DNA of 64,000 nt from an uncultured Clostridia bacterium (GTDB taxonomy: Bacteria; Bacillota; Clostridia; Christensenellales; CAG-917), in NCBI GenBank assembly GCA_947589475.1, contig CANQBO010000001.1, positions 1 to 64,000 of the forward strand. The letters run 5' to 3'. This document shows, piece after piece, positions 26,708 to 35,168 of this stretch (positions are counted from its first letter, which is position 1; each line of letters starts with the position of its first letter). Position numbers and translations under genes: made by a program. A model generated the notes under the pieces. It saw only the letters and a program-made list of their open reading frames with translations, was not told the DNA's origin and made no database searches.

Positions 26708-27928
26708 CTATATGATACCATCAATATTGTCCTGTTTTTGGTACATTTGATTTAATATTTGTCGTGAATCTTCGTTAATCTTTTGTGTTGTGTGTGAGTA
26801 GATTCTCAATGTCATCTCAACTTCTTTATGCCCAAGCCGTTCTTGAGCATATTTTATAGGTACTCCGGCTTCGGCTAGCATCGTCGCGTGTGTGTGCCTT
26901 AACGAGTGAAATGTGAACTCAGGAATGTTTAAATCGTAGTGCACGATGCTTGCTACATGTTGCATGATTCGAGGGGCAGCGTAATCCCCATTTTCTCTTA
27001 CACTCACAAATTCAATCGGATGTCCAGGTTGGTCATTATTGATGTAACCTTCGGCGTCCACCTCATTAGTACTGTAATTGTCACCATAATATTCTTTGGC
27101 TCGCAACTGTGATTCCCTTGCTCGTCGTAGAATTTCAACGAGTCCGTCGTCTATTGCGATTATTCTCTCTGAATCGTATTTCGGTTTAGACAAGTACCAA
27201 AGACTTTTGGTTTCATCCCATGTAACTTGTTTGTCGATTTTAATGGTTTTATTTTCAAAATCGACACAGTCCCACGTTACTGCAAATGCCTCGCCAACTC
27301 TCATACCACACCTATACCCAAATTGTAACGGGATATATGCTGTGGTTCCTTCAGGAAAGCGTGCTAAGATTTTCTCGAACGCCTCGGGTGATATAACGTG
27401 GTTTGGAGCTTTACGTAATCTTAATCCATTATTCCTAGCAGAAGGTATTTTGACACTACTCATTGGATTATATTTTAGGACATTTTGTGTCACCGCAAAG
27501 TTGAAACAACCTGATAATATCCCTTTGAGTACGACCAATGTGTTGTGGCTGTACTGTGCTTGTGCTTTTTCATTAATGAATTTTTGAAGGACGGCTGCAT
27601 TTATTGCTGTAAGCCGCATATGTCCTAGAGCGGGGAGTATGTGGTAACGTAGACGTTTTTTGTAGTTATCAACGGCAGATTTTTTTAAATTCAATTTGCA
27701 ATATTGTTCTATCCAAAAATCCACAAACTCTCTAAGAGTGACATGATTTGTCTCAAATTGCAGTCCCGTCTCGCTATATTCTGCATACGCCTTTGCCCCT
27801 GCTTCAGAAGCGGCACTTTTGGTCTTGTATCCGCCTTTTGCAATTCTTGTTCGCTTGCCTAACTCATTTTTTGTTCCTTCAAAAGAATATTGCCACGTTT
27901 TTCCTCGTTTTTCTAATCTAATTTCCAT
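26708..27928 (-). CDS. int: Tyrosine recombinase, Tn916/phage Int type
   Basis: A 406-residue integrase. It has an N-terminal AP2-like arm-binding domain (KRGKTWQYSFEG, GGYKTKSAA), a SAM-like core-binding domain (TLREFVDFWIEQYCK) and a catalytic domain with Arg in FGYRCGMRVGEAF (about 210), HSLRHTHATML (about 343) and LGHKEVEMTLRIYSH, with a Tyr near 379. All key residues are present. The gene is followed in operon by no att-like duplication I can see. The excisionase gene directly upstream shares the stop/start base. Confidence 0.92.
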   Translation of the reverse strand: MEIRLEKRGKTWQYSFEGTKNELGKRTRIAKGGYKTKSAASEAGAKAYAEYSETGLQFETNHVTLREFVDFWIEQYCKLNLKKSAVDNYKKRLRYHILPALGHMRLTAINAAVLQKFINEKAQAQYSHNTLVVLKGILSGCFNFAVTQNVLKYNPMSSVKIPSARNNGLRLRKAPNHVISPEAFEKILARFPEGTTAYIPLQFGYRCGMRVGEAFAVTWDCVDFENKTIKIDKQVTWDETKSLWYLSKPKYDSERIIAIDDGLVEILRRARESQLRAKEYYGDNYSTNEVDAEGYINNDQPGHPIEFVSVRENGDYAAPRIMQHVASIVHYDLNIPEFTFHSLRHTHATMLAEAGVPIKYAQERLGHKEVEMTLRIYSHTTQKINEDSRQILNQMYQKQDNIDGII

Positions 27929-28152
27929 TAGTCCATCTCCTTTACATTAAACGGATCTGTGATGTCCATACCGCGGTATCTCTCTAAAAAGTCTATTAAA
28001 TCATCCTTACGGACTTTATACTGTCCTAGTTTTAAGAAGGGCAACAACTTAGCTTTACGCAATTTATGTACGTAATCTATGTTTGTCTTTAGTAAAATAG
28101 CGACTTCTTTAACGGTAAATAAAACCTGGTTGTCAACATCAACTTTTTCCAT
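27928..28152 (-). CDS. xis: Excisionase-like winged-helix protein
   Basis: A 74-residue MerR/Xis-like DNA-binding protein: FTVKEVAILLKTNIDYVHKL is the helix-turn-helix and RKDDLIDFLERY the wing-helix. It overlaps int by one base. Such proteins direct excision together with a Tn916-type integrase. Confidence 0.8.
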   Translation of the reverse strand: MEKVDVDNQVLFTVKEVAILLKTNIDYVHKLRKAKLLPFLKLGQYKVRKDDLIDFLERYRGMDITDPFNVKEMD

Positions 28153-28243
28153 TTATGTATAATTGGTAGAAATGTATTAGAAATGTAGGAAATCCACCCC
28201 CCCTCCCACGGCGGGGAGAGGGTGAAAGAGGTAATGAATTTAA

Positions 28244-28534
28244 TTAGAATGAGAACGGATAATCTTCCGCCCCAAATTCAGAGTCTTTGGGGCGTGAGTT
28301 ATAATCGAGTACCTTGATAAACATAACGTCTTTCTTGCGAATAATAACATACCCGCCTTTTGTTAGACACTTAATTGTGCGAACGAATGGGTTATTCCAT
28401 TCAAACATAAATGCCTCAGGGGTTAGGTTACAGTCAACTGTCTCCGCAAGACCGTGCTTGAAGTTGATATATATCCAACTGTTCATTGTCGCACAATGTT
28501 TGGCATCGTCTTGGATGACATCTTCAATTCCCAT
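28244..28534 (-). CDS. Hypothetical protein, 96 aa
   Basis: Begins MGIEDVIQDDAKHC; a beta-rich, acidic product without known motifs. SD AGGAG is present. It overlaps the upstream gene by 11 bases. Confidence 0.5.
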   Translation of the reverse strand: MGIEDVIQDDAKHCATMNSWIYINFKHGLAETVDCNLTPEAFMFEWNNPFVRTIKCLTKGGYVIIRKKDVMFIKVLDYNSRPKDSEFGAEDYPFSF

Positions 28535-29000
28535 TTGTTTTCTCCTTTATTTGTTTTAATGAAATTTCATCATACTTGAGTTTTTTAAGTGCCGCATTAA
28601 ATCTTGACCAGCGATTCAAGATTGCGTTCGGGGTAGGGGCTTCCATAAACATATCCGACCTCAGTAGGTATCCTGTAAGCCCACGGATTACTTGTGATTT
28701 CCCTGACGGGAACGTACGATAAAGATACTGAACTCCAATACAGCACAAGAGTTTACAAGCTCGCCAACCTATTTGTACCTGGTGATCTTGTAGCTTAATC
28801 CCGTAATATTTGCCAGCCTCGATGATAAGGTTACTAGTCTTTAACTGAGCCATCTCGTCGGCTGTAAATCCATACCACGAAAGTATAGCAATTGTTTTCA
28901 CGTATAATAAGTCGCTTTCTGGATTATACGCCGACAGCACACCTTGTCCAATATAGTCAATATAATCCAATATTGTATCAATAGATTTGTAGTCAATCAT
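28524..29000 (-). CDS. Hypothetical protein, integrase-like fold without catalytic residues
   Basis: A 158-residue protein. ILSWYGFTADEMAQLKTSNL resembles the first catalytic-box region of tyrosine recombinases but lacks the Arg, and no HXXR or Tyr box follows. It may be a recombinase-derived DNA-binding protein; two intact recombinases lie nearby. This is a weak resemblance only. Confidence 0.45.
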   Translation of the reverse strand: MIDYKSIDTILDYIDYIGQGVLSAYNPESDLLYVKTIAILSWYGFTADEMAQLKTSNLIIEAGKYYGIKLQDHQVQIGWRACKLLCCIGVQYLYRTFPSGKSQVIRGLTGYLLRSDMFMEAPTPNAILNRWSRFNAALKKLKYDEISLKQIKEKTNGN

Positions 29001-29142
29001 TTTATTACCTCCCGAATATTATAATTACTATTTACATTAAAGTCAATTATGTATAGGGAGGCAATGTTTTAACTAAATGTACACATAATCATCATAATTT
29101 GTACGGTTATGTGCAATTTTAGTTAAAAGAAGTTGTTATTTA

Positions 29143-29352
29143 TTAGGTGTAAAATGGTTTTCTAAAAGCTTTTTTATTTTCTATTTCTTCATATATAATT
29201 TCTGCAAGCATGCCGAGATTGTGTATTATATCTTGAACGACAGGTTCACCGCCGTCGATAATCTTGAGGGGCAATTCGCCTACAATATGGCATTCGTTTT
29301 CGATATTTTTTATAGCCTGTATCCTTATTTCATCTGTCCAATATAATCTCAT
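29143..29352 (-). CDS. Hypothetical protein, 69 aa
   Basis: The start at MRLYWTDEIRIQ is chosen because GGAGGT lies 4 bases upstream. A small helical product; no known domain. Confidence 0.5.
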   Translation of the reverse strand: MRLYWTDEIRIQAIKNIENECHIVGELPLKIIDGGEPVVQDIIHNLGMLAEIIYEEIENKKAFRKPFYT

Positions 29353-29377
29353 TTGTACCTCCATAATGTAATTTAAG

Positions 29378-29827
29378 TCACTTGAATATCCAATTATGAA
29401 CTTCAATCTCTCCACACTCATATCCTAATTCTTTGAGAGCGTTGCGGATTGCAGAAACCGCGGCTTCTTTCGTGGTAAATTCCTCATCCATATAAAGAGT
29501 TAGCCAATATGAACTCAAGCTATCTGGATAAATAGTAATTGGTACTTTATATCCTTTTGATAGACGTAGCTCCAATAACTCACAATCTCCTAATGTTTTG
29601 CCACAGTTCTCCTTTTCGCAGCTTATCAAAAATTCATATCTATAACCTATAGTTGAGGGAGGAATAAAATTCTTATATTCATCATCACATAAGGGGAACT
29701 CTCTAATGTAAAGATCATTATCGCCTACATCGTAAATGTAATGTTCAGCATATTCAGGTTTACTGAAAATTTTACTCACACGATAATCAATAGAATCTCC
29801 CCACATTACGACGTACACCTTTTGCAT
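29378..29827 (-). CDS. Hypothetical protein, 149 aa
   Basis: Begins MQKVYVVMWGDSIDYRVSKIFS, an opening often seen in phage-encoded proteins with an N-terminal strand-helix unit. The C-terminal part (EEFTTKEAAVSAIRNALKEL) is helical. Function unknown. Confidence 0.55.
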   Translation of the reverse strand: MQKVYVVMWGDSIDYRVSKIFSKPEYAEHYIYDVGDNDLYIREFPLCDDEYKNFIPPSTIGYRYEFLISCEKENCGKTLGDCELLELRLSKGYKVPITIYPDSLSSYWLTLYMDEEFTTKEAAVSAIRNALKELGYECGEIEVHNWIFK

Positions 29828-29843
29828 ATATCACCTCGTATAT

Positions 29844-30830
29844 TTAATCTTCCATTGTTTCCACCCTCTCTATAGACGATAATTTTGCGTCTATCTTTTC
29901 AAGCATGTCAACAAGTGTGTCCATACTGTTACCGCTACCCGCCATCAACACATTTACTTTTGATCTACCCAACACAAACTCACTCACAGCTTCTCTCGCT
30001 CTGTCATACATATCCATAAAAGTTCCCAAATAGCGCATAGTTACTTTTTGGTCGCTATGGTTAAGAAGCCCTTGAACCTTTGTGATGGCGTTCATATCTA
30101 CTGTAGATGTGTCTACGCAAGCCGCGATATTAGCAAAACTCTTTCTCATCGTATGAGACCCAACCACAAAGGGTAGGGCAAGTGCTTTAGCAGCATCCGA
30201 TAAGATTTTCCACCCATACTCCTCTTTTATTCTGGTATGTGTTTTTGCGCTCTCAAAAATATAATCATCAAGGCTGAACTTCCATTGTATAGAGTCGAGA
30301 TATTTTATGAGCGCGTCTTTTACCGAATCGGTGATGAGACACTTGTTCGCCTTCGACGTCTTTTGTTCTATGAGCTGAATACGCTTTCTGAAGCTCATAT
30401 TGTCGTTAAAAAATGACTTAAACTTCAGGTTCAACAAGTCCGAAACCCGCAATCCAAGACTCACTCCTATTGTCCACATCATCCAATCTCTGACTTTACC
30501 TCGCCTAAGAAAATAATCCTGAATAGCCTTAAAGTCATCATATGAGCGGATGGATTCTGCTGCGTGAGCTTTTGTTTTGCCGTCAGATTTTAATTCTGTG
30601 TATTCTGAGACGGCTTTTTGCTTTCTTTTTGCCTTACGTTCCTCGCGCTGTTTAAAACTTTCAAGTTCTTGCCTCAAAGACTCCGCGAGTTGTTCAGCGA
30701 CAAATCTATTTTTCTTTTCTACTGCAAGCTCAATTTTCAGAGCCGCATTTTCATTCTCTAATCGGTCAGCCCTTTCTTGTGGCGTTTCCTCATAAGATAG
30801 AACTATTGTCGGGGTTGTTAAATCCATCAT
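29844..30830 (-). CDS. Second tyrosine recombinase with coiled-coil N terminus
   Basis: A 328-residue recombinase. About 70 residues of coiled coil (ENENAALKIELAVEKKN..., residues 25-80) precede a catalytic domain with Arg in SLGLRVSDLLNL, HTMRKSFANIA (HXXR) and LNHSDQKVTMRYLG, where the final Tyr sits. The start at 30830 follows GGAGGG. It is distinct from the Tn916-type integrase 2 kb away, so the element has two site-specific recombinases; one may resolve multimers rather than integrate. Confidence 0.85.
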   Translation of the reverse strand: MMDLTTPTIVLSYEETPQERADRLENENAALKIELAVEKKNRFVAEQLAESLRQELESFKQREERKAKRKQKAVSEYTELKSDGKTKAHAAESIRSYDDFKAIQDYFLRRGKVRDWMMWTIGVSLGLRVSDLLNLKFKSFFNDNMSFRKRIQLIEQKTSKANKCLITDSVKDALIKYLDSIQWKFSLDDYIFESAKTHTRIKEEYGWKILSDAAKALALPFVVGSHTMRKSFANIAACVDTSTVDMNAITKVQGLLNHSDQKVTMRYLGTFMDMYDRAREAVSEFVLGRSKVNVLMAGSGNSMDTLVDMLEKIDAKLSSIERVETMED

Positions 30831-31017
30831 TAGTTCCCTCCATATAAATTTCCTCAAAGATATGTAATTGATTTAAGATCGCCGCCATAACAGGGCAGTC
30901 GATGCAACCTTGAGATGTATGTATGAGACGACACTTTTCGGTGCCGTACATTGAGCAAGTGACATATTCTCGCCCGTCTTGCCCAATTATGATTTTTGTT
31001 AGTGGATCGTAATTCAT
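30790..31017 (-). CDS. Hypothetical protein with Cys motif, 75 aa
   Basis: Contains CSMYGTEKC and GCIDCPVM, a likely metal knuckle. It overlaps the recombinase start by 41 bases. Confidence 0.5.
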   Translation of the reverse strand: MNYDPLTKIIIGQDGREYVTCSMYGTEKCRLIHTSQGCIDCPVMAAILNQLHIFEEIYMEGTNDGFNNPDNSSIL

Positions 31018-31018
31018 G

Positions 31019-31366
31019 TCAAACTCCTATTCCAATTGACAACATAAGTTTTCTATTTAATTCATCAATGATGTTGGGATTTTTTATTTCTCCAATTTTT
31101 CTCATCAGCCTGGTTTTATCTACAACTCGGACTTGTTCGCATAAAACAGTTGAAGGTTTAAGAATGCCACAGTCGGACGGCATTAATGTCATATGGGTGT
31201 CAATCTGAGTTTTTTCTTGAGATGTAAGAGGGCAAATTATTGTTGTTGGGGAGACAGAGTTTCCCGTATTATTTTGAACAATAATTGCAGGACGGATACC
31301 CGCCTGTTCAGAACCGACATGAGTTGTAAGATCCACTAAGTATATTTCACCTCGGTGCATCTTCAT
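31019..31366 (-). CDS. mazF: MazF/PemK-type endoribonuclease toxin
   Basis: A 115-residue protein with the MazF fold signatures HRGEIYLVDL at the N terminus, GIRPAIIVQNNTGN (basic residue after the second strand), PLTSQEK and CEQVRVVDKTRL. MazF cleaves RNA at short single-strand sequences. The usual MazE antitoxin is not visible upstream; the next upstream gene (31387-31656) is acidic and helical and could serve as antitoxin. An RNA ligase gene lies just beyond. Confidence 0.88.
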   Translation of the reverse strand: MKMHRGEIYLVDLTTHVGSEQAGIRPAIIVQNNTGNSVSPTTIICPLTSQEKTQIDTHMTLMPSDCGILKPSTVLCEQVRVVDKTRLMRKIGEIKNPNIIDELNRKLMLSIGIGV

Positions 31367-31386
31367 AGGTATATCTTCCTTTTTAG

Positions 31387-31656
31387 TTATTCTACCTCGC
31401 TAAGGGAATCTACGGCACTGTCAATAGCTTCCGTAGCTTCTGATAAGTACTCTGCGCTTTCCGATAATAATTCGGCAGCGTGTTCAAATGCCTGTCCTTG
31501 TTCTGAGTCTTGTAAATTATCAGGTTGATTGTCGTGCTTATCTTGCTCATCATCTGCTAATTCTTGAATTTTATCAGCAGTATCCTCAAGCTCTTCTCTG
31601 ATGTCAATTAAGCGAGTTTTAAAGAGCAAGATTTCCTTTCGTACTTGTTTGTTCAT
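31387..31656 (-). CDS. Acidic coiled-coil protein, 89 aa
   Basis: Almost wholly helical and strongly acidic (EELEDTADKIQELADDEQDK, then repeated AAELLSESAEYLSEATEAI). It lies immediately upstream of mazF, in the place where an antitoxin would normally be, but has no MazE DNA-binding motif. Similar acidic phage proteins are known without function. Confidence 0.5.
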   Translation of the reverse strand: MNKQVRKEILLFKTRLIDIREELEDTADKIQELADDEQDKHDNQPDNLQDSEQGQAFEHAAELLSESAEYLSEATEAIDSAVDSLSEVE

Positions 31657-31672
31657 CGCATACTCCTTTAGT

Positions 31673-32800
31673 TTATAAATTATGCTTTAACAAAAACGCA
31701 TTGCTAACACATTTAAAGCTAGTAGTATTATCGTGGTCGCGTATAACTACACCTTCCCTTAAAGTATCGTAAATCTTTGACTGCCCGTCAGCGTATTTCA
31801 TCATATCGTCCACATTATCAAGCAATGTGAAGTTGGTATCTAAGATAGGTACCCAATTGATGCCGTACTCTTTTACTACCTCGGCAGCCACTGAGCTATC
31901 TATTCTCAGCCCGTCTACAACTAAGTTAAAGGCGTAGAAATCGTGCCCTTTGAGATGATACTTATTCTTCTGTATGCCCTCGCCGATGGTCTCACCTTGA
32001 AGCACAACTGTCGTAGCGTTGTAGCGTTCTATGAGCCTCATCAATACTTCTCGGATATTATACTTTTCTGCTATTTCATAATACACATTGTCGCCGTAAT
32101 AGCATTGCTGCTTAGGTGTTGTCTGTCTGATATTTCGAGAGCAGATAGCATAGTCATATTTTTTGCGTCCTTCCTTTCTCATTCCGAAGCTTGTCGATGT
32201 TCCGTCAATCTTTTCCGTAACTATCATCGGCTTATTGGCGTGGGTTTCAAGAACGTGAGGCATATTCTGTAAACGTATCTCATCAGTCTTGATAATCCAA
32301 TCGGGAAATTTTGACGGTGTTTTCTTAGGGGTAAGCAACTTCCATGCAAGCTTCCTAAAAAGTTTAGAATGTTTAGCGAACCACTTAAACACACTGTTAT
32401 TCATCATTTTTTTCTGCCAGGTGAGTGGGGCAGGGGTCTTATTCACAGTCGGCAACTCGTCCTCTACCTGCGTGATTTTTAGTGTATCTGTTACGTCGTC
32501 CCCAATATCATACTTCTTATTCGTATGAAGTATTGACATCGGGAAAACAATCCCTTGTGACAGAACGCCGCGCATTTTCTGCGTTTTGATTTTATAGTGT
32601 TTCGGCTCAAGAAAAGCGAAATCAGGATTATCCTTGTCAACTATGCTATCGATTTCTATGTAGACGCATTGATCACCGACCTGAAATTCATCTTTCTTTG
32701 CTATGCATTGCCAGCCCAAAACGCCGACAAGTTCTATTCTATCCGCGCCCTCTATAGGACGTTTCCATTCTATTGTTTCTATATGAGCAAGTTTTCTCAT
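31673..32800 (-). CDS. RNA ligase with N-terminal OB domain (DraRnl/Rnl5-like)
   Basis: A 375-residue ATP-dependent RNA ligase. The N-terminal domain (1-150: IEGADRIELVGVLGW, GDQCVYIEIDSI) is an OB-like module found in DraRnl-type ligases. Nucleotidyltransferase motif I is VTEKIDGTSTSFG (about 195-207; Lys is the AMP acceptor), followed by LQGETIGEGIQ (motif III-like), LREGVVIRD (IV) and SFKCVSNAFLLKH (V). It can seal RNA breaks, for example those made by MazF-type or host anticodon nucleases; this partnership is inferred from position. Confidence 0.88.
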   Translation of the reverse strand: MRKLAHIETIEWKRPIEGADRIELVGVLGWQCIAKKDEFQVGDQCVYIEIDSIVDKDNPDFAFLEPKHYKIKTQKMRGVLSQGIVFPMSILHTNKKYDIGDDVTDTLKITQVEDELPTVNKTPAPLTWQKKMMNNSVFKWFAKHSKLFRKLAWKLLTPKKTPSKFPDWIIKTDEIRLQNMPHVLETHANKPMIVTEKIDGTSTSFGMRKEGRKKYDYAICSRNIRQTTPKQQCYYGDNVYYEIAEKYNIREVLMRLIERYNATTVVLQGETIGEGIQKNKYHLKGHDFYAFNLVVDGLRIDSSVAAEVVKEYGINWVPILDTNFTLLDNVDDMMKYADGQSKIYDTLREGVVIRDHDNTTSFKCVSNAFLLKHNL

Positions 32801-32810
32801 TTTATCTCCT

Positions 32811-33242
32811 TTAGATATATCCGTGATTTTTCTTCTTGGCTCTTAAATTGTCCATTACCTGGCGCAGTTCAAAAGCATACATCTGGCACTTCCAATGGTC
32901 GCAACCAAACTCTCTCAAAATACAATTTTGGCATCCTGCCTGTTGTTCGCAATAAGTCACTATTGCAAATATCCCTTTAAATAGTTCTTTAGTTGTTATT
33001 TTCCTAGCTGATAACTTAATATCGCTATCCTGCCAAAAACCGAGCAGCTCGCCATAGAGAAGTTTATAATCATTGCGGAATAAATATGTTTTGGCAAGTG
33101 TGTCCATCGAATACATATCTACTCGTTTTACCGCATCAGGGATACTCATATAATATTCCTTAACTGCCTCAAGACGACCATCTGGTGGCAGGTCATAATT
33201 TGGATTATTCGGATAACAATAGTTGCTATTTGCTTCTTCCAT
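32811..33242 (-). CDS. Hypothetical Cys-containing protein, 143 aa
   Basis: Start at MEEANSNYCYPNN behind AGGAG. A C-terminal cluster CEQQAGCQNCILREFGCDHW suggests a metal site. No known family. Confidence 0.5.
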   Translation of the reverse strand: MEEANSNYCYPNNPNYDLPPDGRLEAVKEYYMSIPDAVKRVDMYSMDTLAKTYLFRNDYKLLYGELLGFWQDSDIKLSARKITTKELFKGIFAIVTYCEQQAGCQNCILREFGCDHWKCQMYAFELRQVMDNLRAKKKNHGYI

Positions 33243-33253
33243 CTGTTTCTCCT

Positions 33254-33862
33254 TTAGTGTTTGTTGAACACTACTGACTCGCCGTTTCTGATATTCCAAC
33301 ACTGCAAACAATTTGTGCAGTCCCCTGAACACTCCACTGCGGTTTCAGGTATGGATTTGTTTTCCGAATCGTGAAATCTTACATACGCGACGGGGAAGTT
33401 ATACGGATTTTCAATATGGAATTCATCTCCCCACGCGCTAAAAACAATATGTAAATTCTTTGGAATAACCCCGCCGTTTTGCAAATACTCATTCACAAGC
33501 TCGAACTTCTTTGTGAAGGCAAGGAACGATGTGTTGGGTAAGTCGAGTGCAACTTTTACCACACCTGCAAAATACGCCTCGTCTACAAAGTCCCCGGCAG
33601 CGTGCCAACGGAAGTATGAATATGAAACCATCCCGTTGTTAATCGCATGCTTTATATCTGCAAAATACTGGGTGGGATTCTCTACATATTCTTGCAAATT
33701 ATGTGCTAAGCTATCCTTTACATTTTGGAAACGGAAGTTACCTTTCCGGGCGTAGCAATCCTTTGCGCACGGGCAATTTTTACGGCAGGTTACTATCGGT
33801 GTTAAATTAACCGATGGTATCAACCCGAGTTTGCTGTTTGTTGTTGAAATTTTGACTGACAT
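33254..33862 (-). CDS. Phage Gp88-like protein
   Basis: A 202-residue protein of the mycobacteriophage Gp88-like type: an N-terminal Cys-rich site TCRKNCPCAKDCYARKG (about 25-41), RWHAAGDFVD in the middle and a C-terminal Cys group CSGDCTNCLQCW. The layout suggests a bound metal or Fe-S cluster in a TIM-barrel-like protein. Function unknown. Confidence 0.7.
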   Translation of the reverse strand: MSVKISTTNSKLGLIPSVNLTPIVTCRKNCPCAKDCYARKGNFRFQNVKDSLAHNLQEYVENPTQYFADIKHAINNGMVSYSYFRWHAAGDFVDEAYFAGVVKVALDLPNTSFLAFTKKFELVNEYLQNGGVIPKNLHIVFSAWGDEFHIENPYNFPVAYVRFHDSENKSIPETAVECSGDCTNCLQCWNIRNGESVVFNKH

Positions 33863-33938
33863 TTATATTACCTCTTTAGTTGGAATAAGTCCAAAGAGAA
33901 GATAATATTAAATTGTCAGTCTCTTTGGACTGTTAGGT

Positions 33939-34709
33939 TTAGTAAATCTTTGCAGGCTTTGCTCTTTTATGGGCACTTGCCATATGCATTGCTTCAATTT
34001 TTTCTACAATTGCTACATCGGGATGGATTTCTCCATCCATATAGCCATCAAGTGTTTCATAGGTAAACCCAAAGTTATCTTCGTCGCTTTTGCCTGTTAA
34101 GCCATCTGCAGGAGTTTTTATAATATACCTCTGGTCCAGCCCAAATTCTTTGGCAAGAAGTTGCCCAATCTGGACGACTTCAGTACAGTTGAGACGAGCA
34201 ATAGGATTGAAGTCACAAGCTGCATCGCCCCACTTTGTACACCATCCAATATACTCCTCGGAAGCGTTGCCGGTTCCAACGACTTGGTATCCAAACGTTT
34301 GAGCAATTGCATACAAAACTGTCATACGAAGTCGAGGGGGAATGTTGGTTTTCGACTTATCGCTAAGGGCAATATATTGTAGATGGAAGTCCCCATACCT
34401 ATCTATAATATTAGACTTGCCAATTCCGTCCACGATGGAACGATAGGCATCGTTAATGTAGATCACACTGTGTTGCAAGTGTAGTGCTTTTGCGATTGCC
34501 AGTGCATCATCCAAATCTACTTGGTTCCCGTTTGGCATCAAAGCTGCGAATATGTTATCGCCCCACACTTTTTTACAGAGCATCGCTACTGTGGTGCTAT
34601 CCTTGCCGCCGCTCAGTCCAATGACGACCCCACGACAACTCGTATGTTCTTTGTATCTTTGAAGCCAAGAAATTATTTCTGATATTGCTTCATTTGCGTT
34701 TTCAAGCAT
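33939..34709 (-). CDS. nadE: NH3-dependent NAD synthetase
   Basis: A 256-residue NadE. The PP-loop is GLSGGKDSTTVAML (about 29-42), followed by MPNGNQVDLDDA, GTGNASEEYIGWCTKWGDAA and a C-terminal KSDEDNFGFTYETLD, all typical of ATP binding and adenylation of nicotinate adenine dinucleotide. No glutaminase domain is fused, so ammonia is the donor. It is the last gene of an NAD/ADP-ribose cluster that starts with a nicotinamidase at 38.2 kb. Confidence 0.92.
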   Translation of the reverse strand: MLENANEAISEIISWLQRYKEHTSCRGVVIGLSGGKDSTTVAMLCKKVWGDNIFAALMPNGNQVDLDDALAIAKALHLQHSVIYINDAYRSIVDGIGKSNIIDRYGDFHLQYIALSDKSKTNIPPRLRMTVLYAIAQTFGYQVVGTGNASEEYIGWCTKWGDAACDFNPIARLNCTEVVQIGQLLAKEFGLDQRYIIKTPADGLTGKSDEDNFGFTYETLDGYMDGEIHPDVAIVEKIEAMHMASAHKRAKPAKIY

Positions 34710-34712
34710 AAA

Positions 34713-35168
34713 TTATCCTCTATCAAGTTTATATATTGTGACATCACAGTCACTAAGTTCTTCTTTGATGATTTGCAAGACAGTATTCCAGTCGCCACCG
34801 CCGCGTCCACAGCCAAGATTAAACGGAAGGGCAACTGTTTGTCCCTTAAACTTTTGGGCGACATCTCTGAGGCAGGAACGCAACGCGGTGCAATTTGTGT
34901 ATTGCTTGCCGTCATACCCATAGTGGTATTGGGCAAACATATTAGCGATGTATCGTTCACCATTGTCGATGGGGCAGAACTGCGAACACCCAAACATTGC
35001 GTCGCCACCATGAGTTTTACACACGTCCTTATAAGCCGCATATACTGTCGGATATGTGACTCGAATTTGCTTCGCAATTCCGCTGCCCATAACGCCTTGG
35101 CAGTTGACTTGGTGGCAGATTACCTTACAATCGCTCGCCAAGAGGTCTCCATCTTTGAATGTAATCAT
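34713..35168 (-). CDS. Macrodomain protein (ADP-ribose binding/hydrolysing)
   Basis: A 151-residue stand-alone macrodomain. ADP-ribose contacts are seen as CHQVNCQGVMGSGIAKQIR (about 18-36) and LPFNLGCGRGGGDWN (about 113-127), close to Poa1p-type ADP-ribose-1''-phosphate phosphatases. It overlaps the NAMPT-like gene by one base, which places ADP-ribose chemistry in the same operon as NAD rebuilding. Confidence 0.9.
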   Translation of the reverse strand: MITFKDGDLLASDCKVICHQVNCQGVMGSGIAKQIRVTYPTVYAAYKDVCKTHGGDAMFGCSQFCPIDNGERYIANMFAQYHYGYDGKQYTNCTALRSCLRDVAQKFKGQTVALPFNLGCGRGGGDWNTVLQIIKEELSDCDVTIYKLDRG

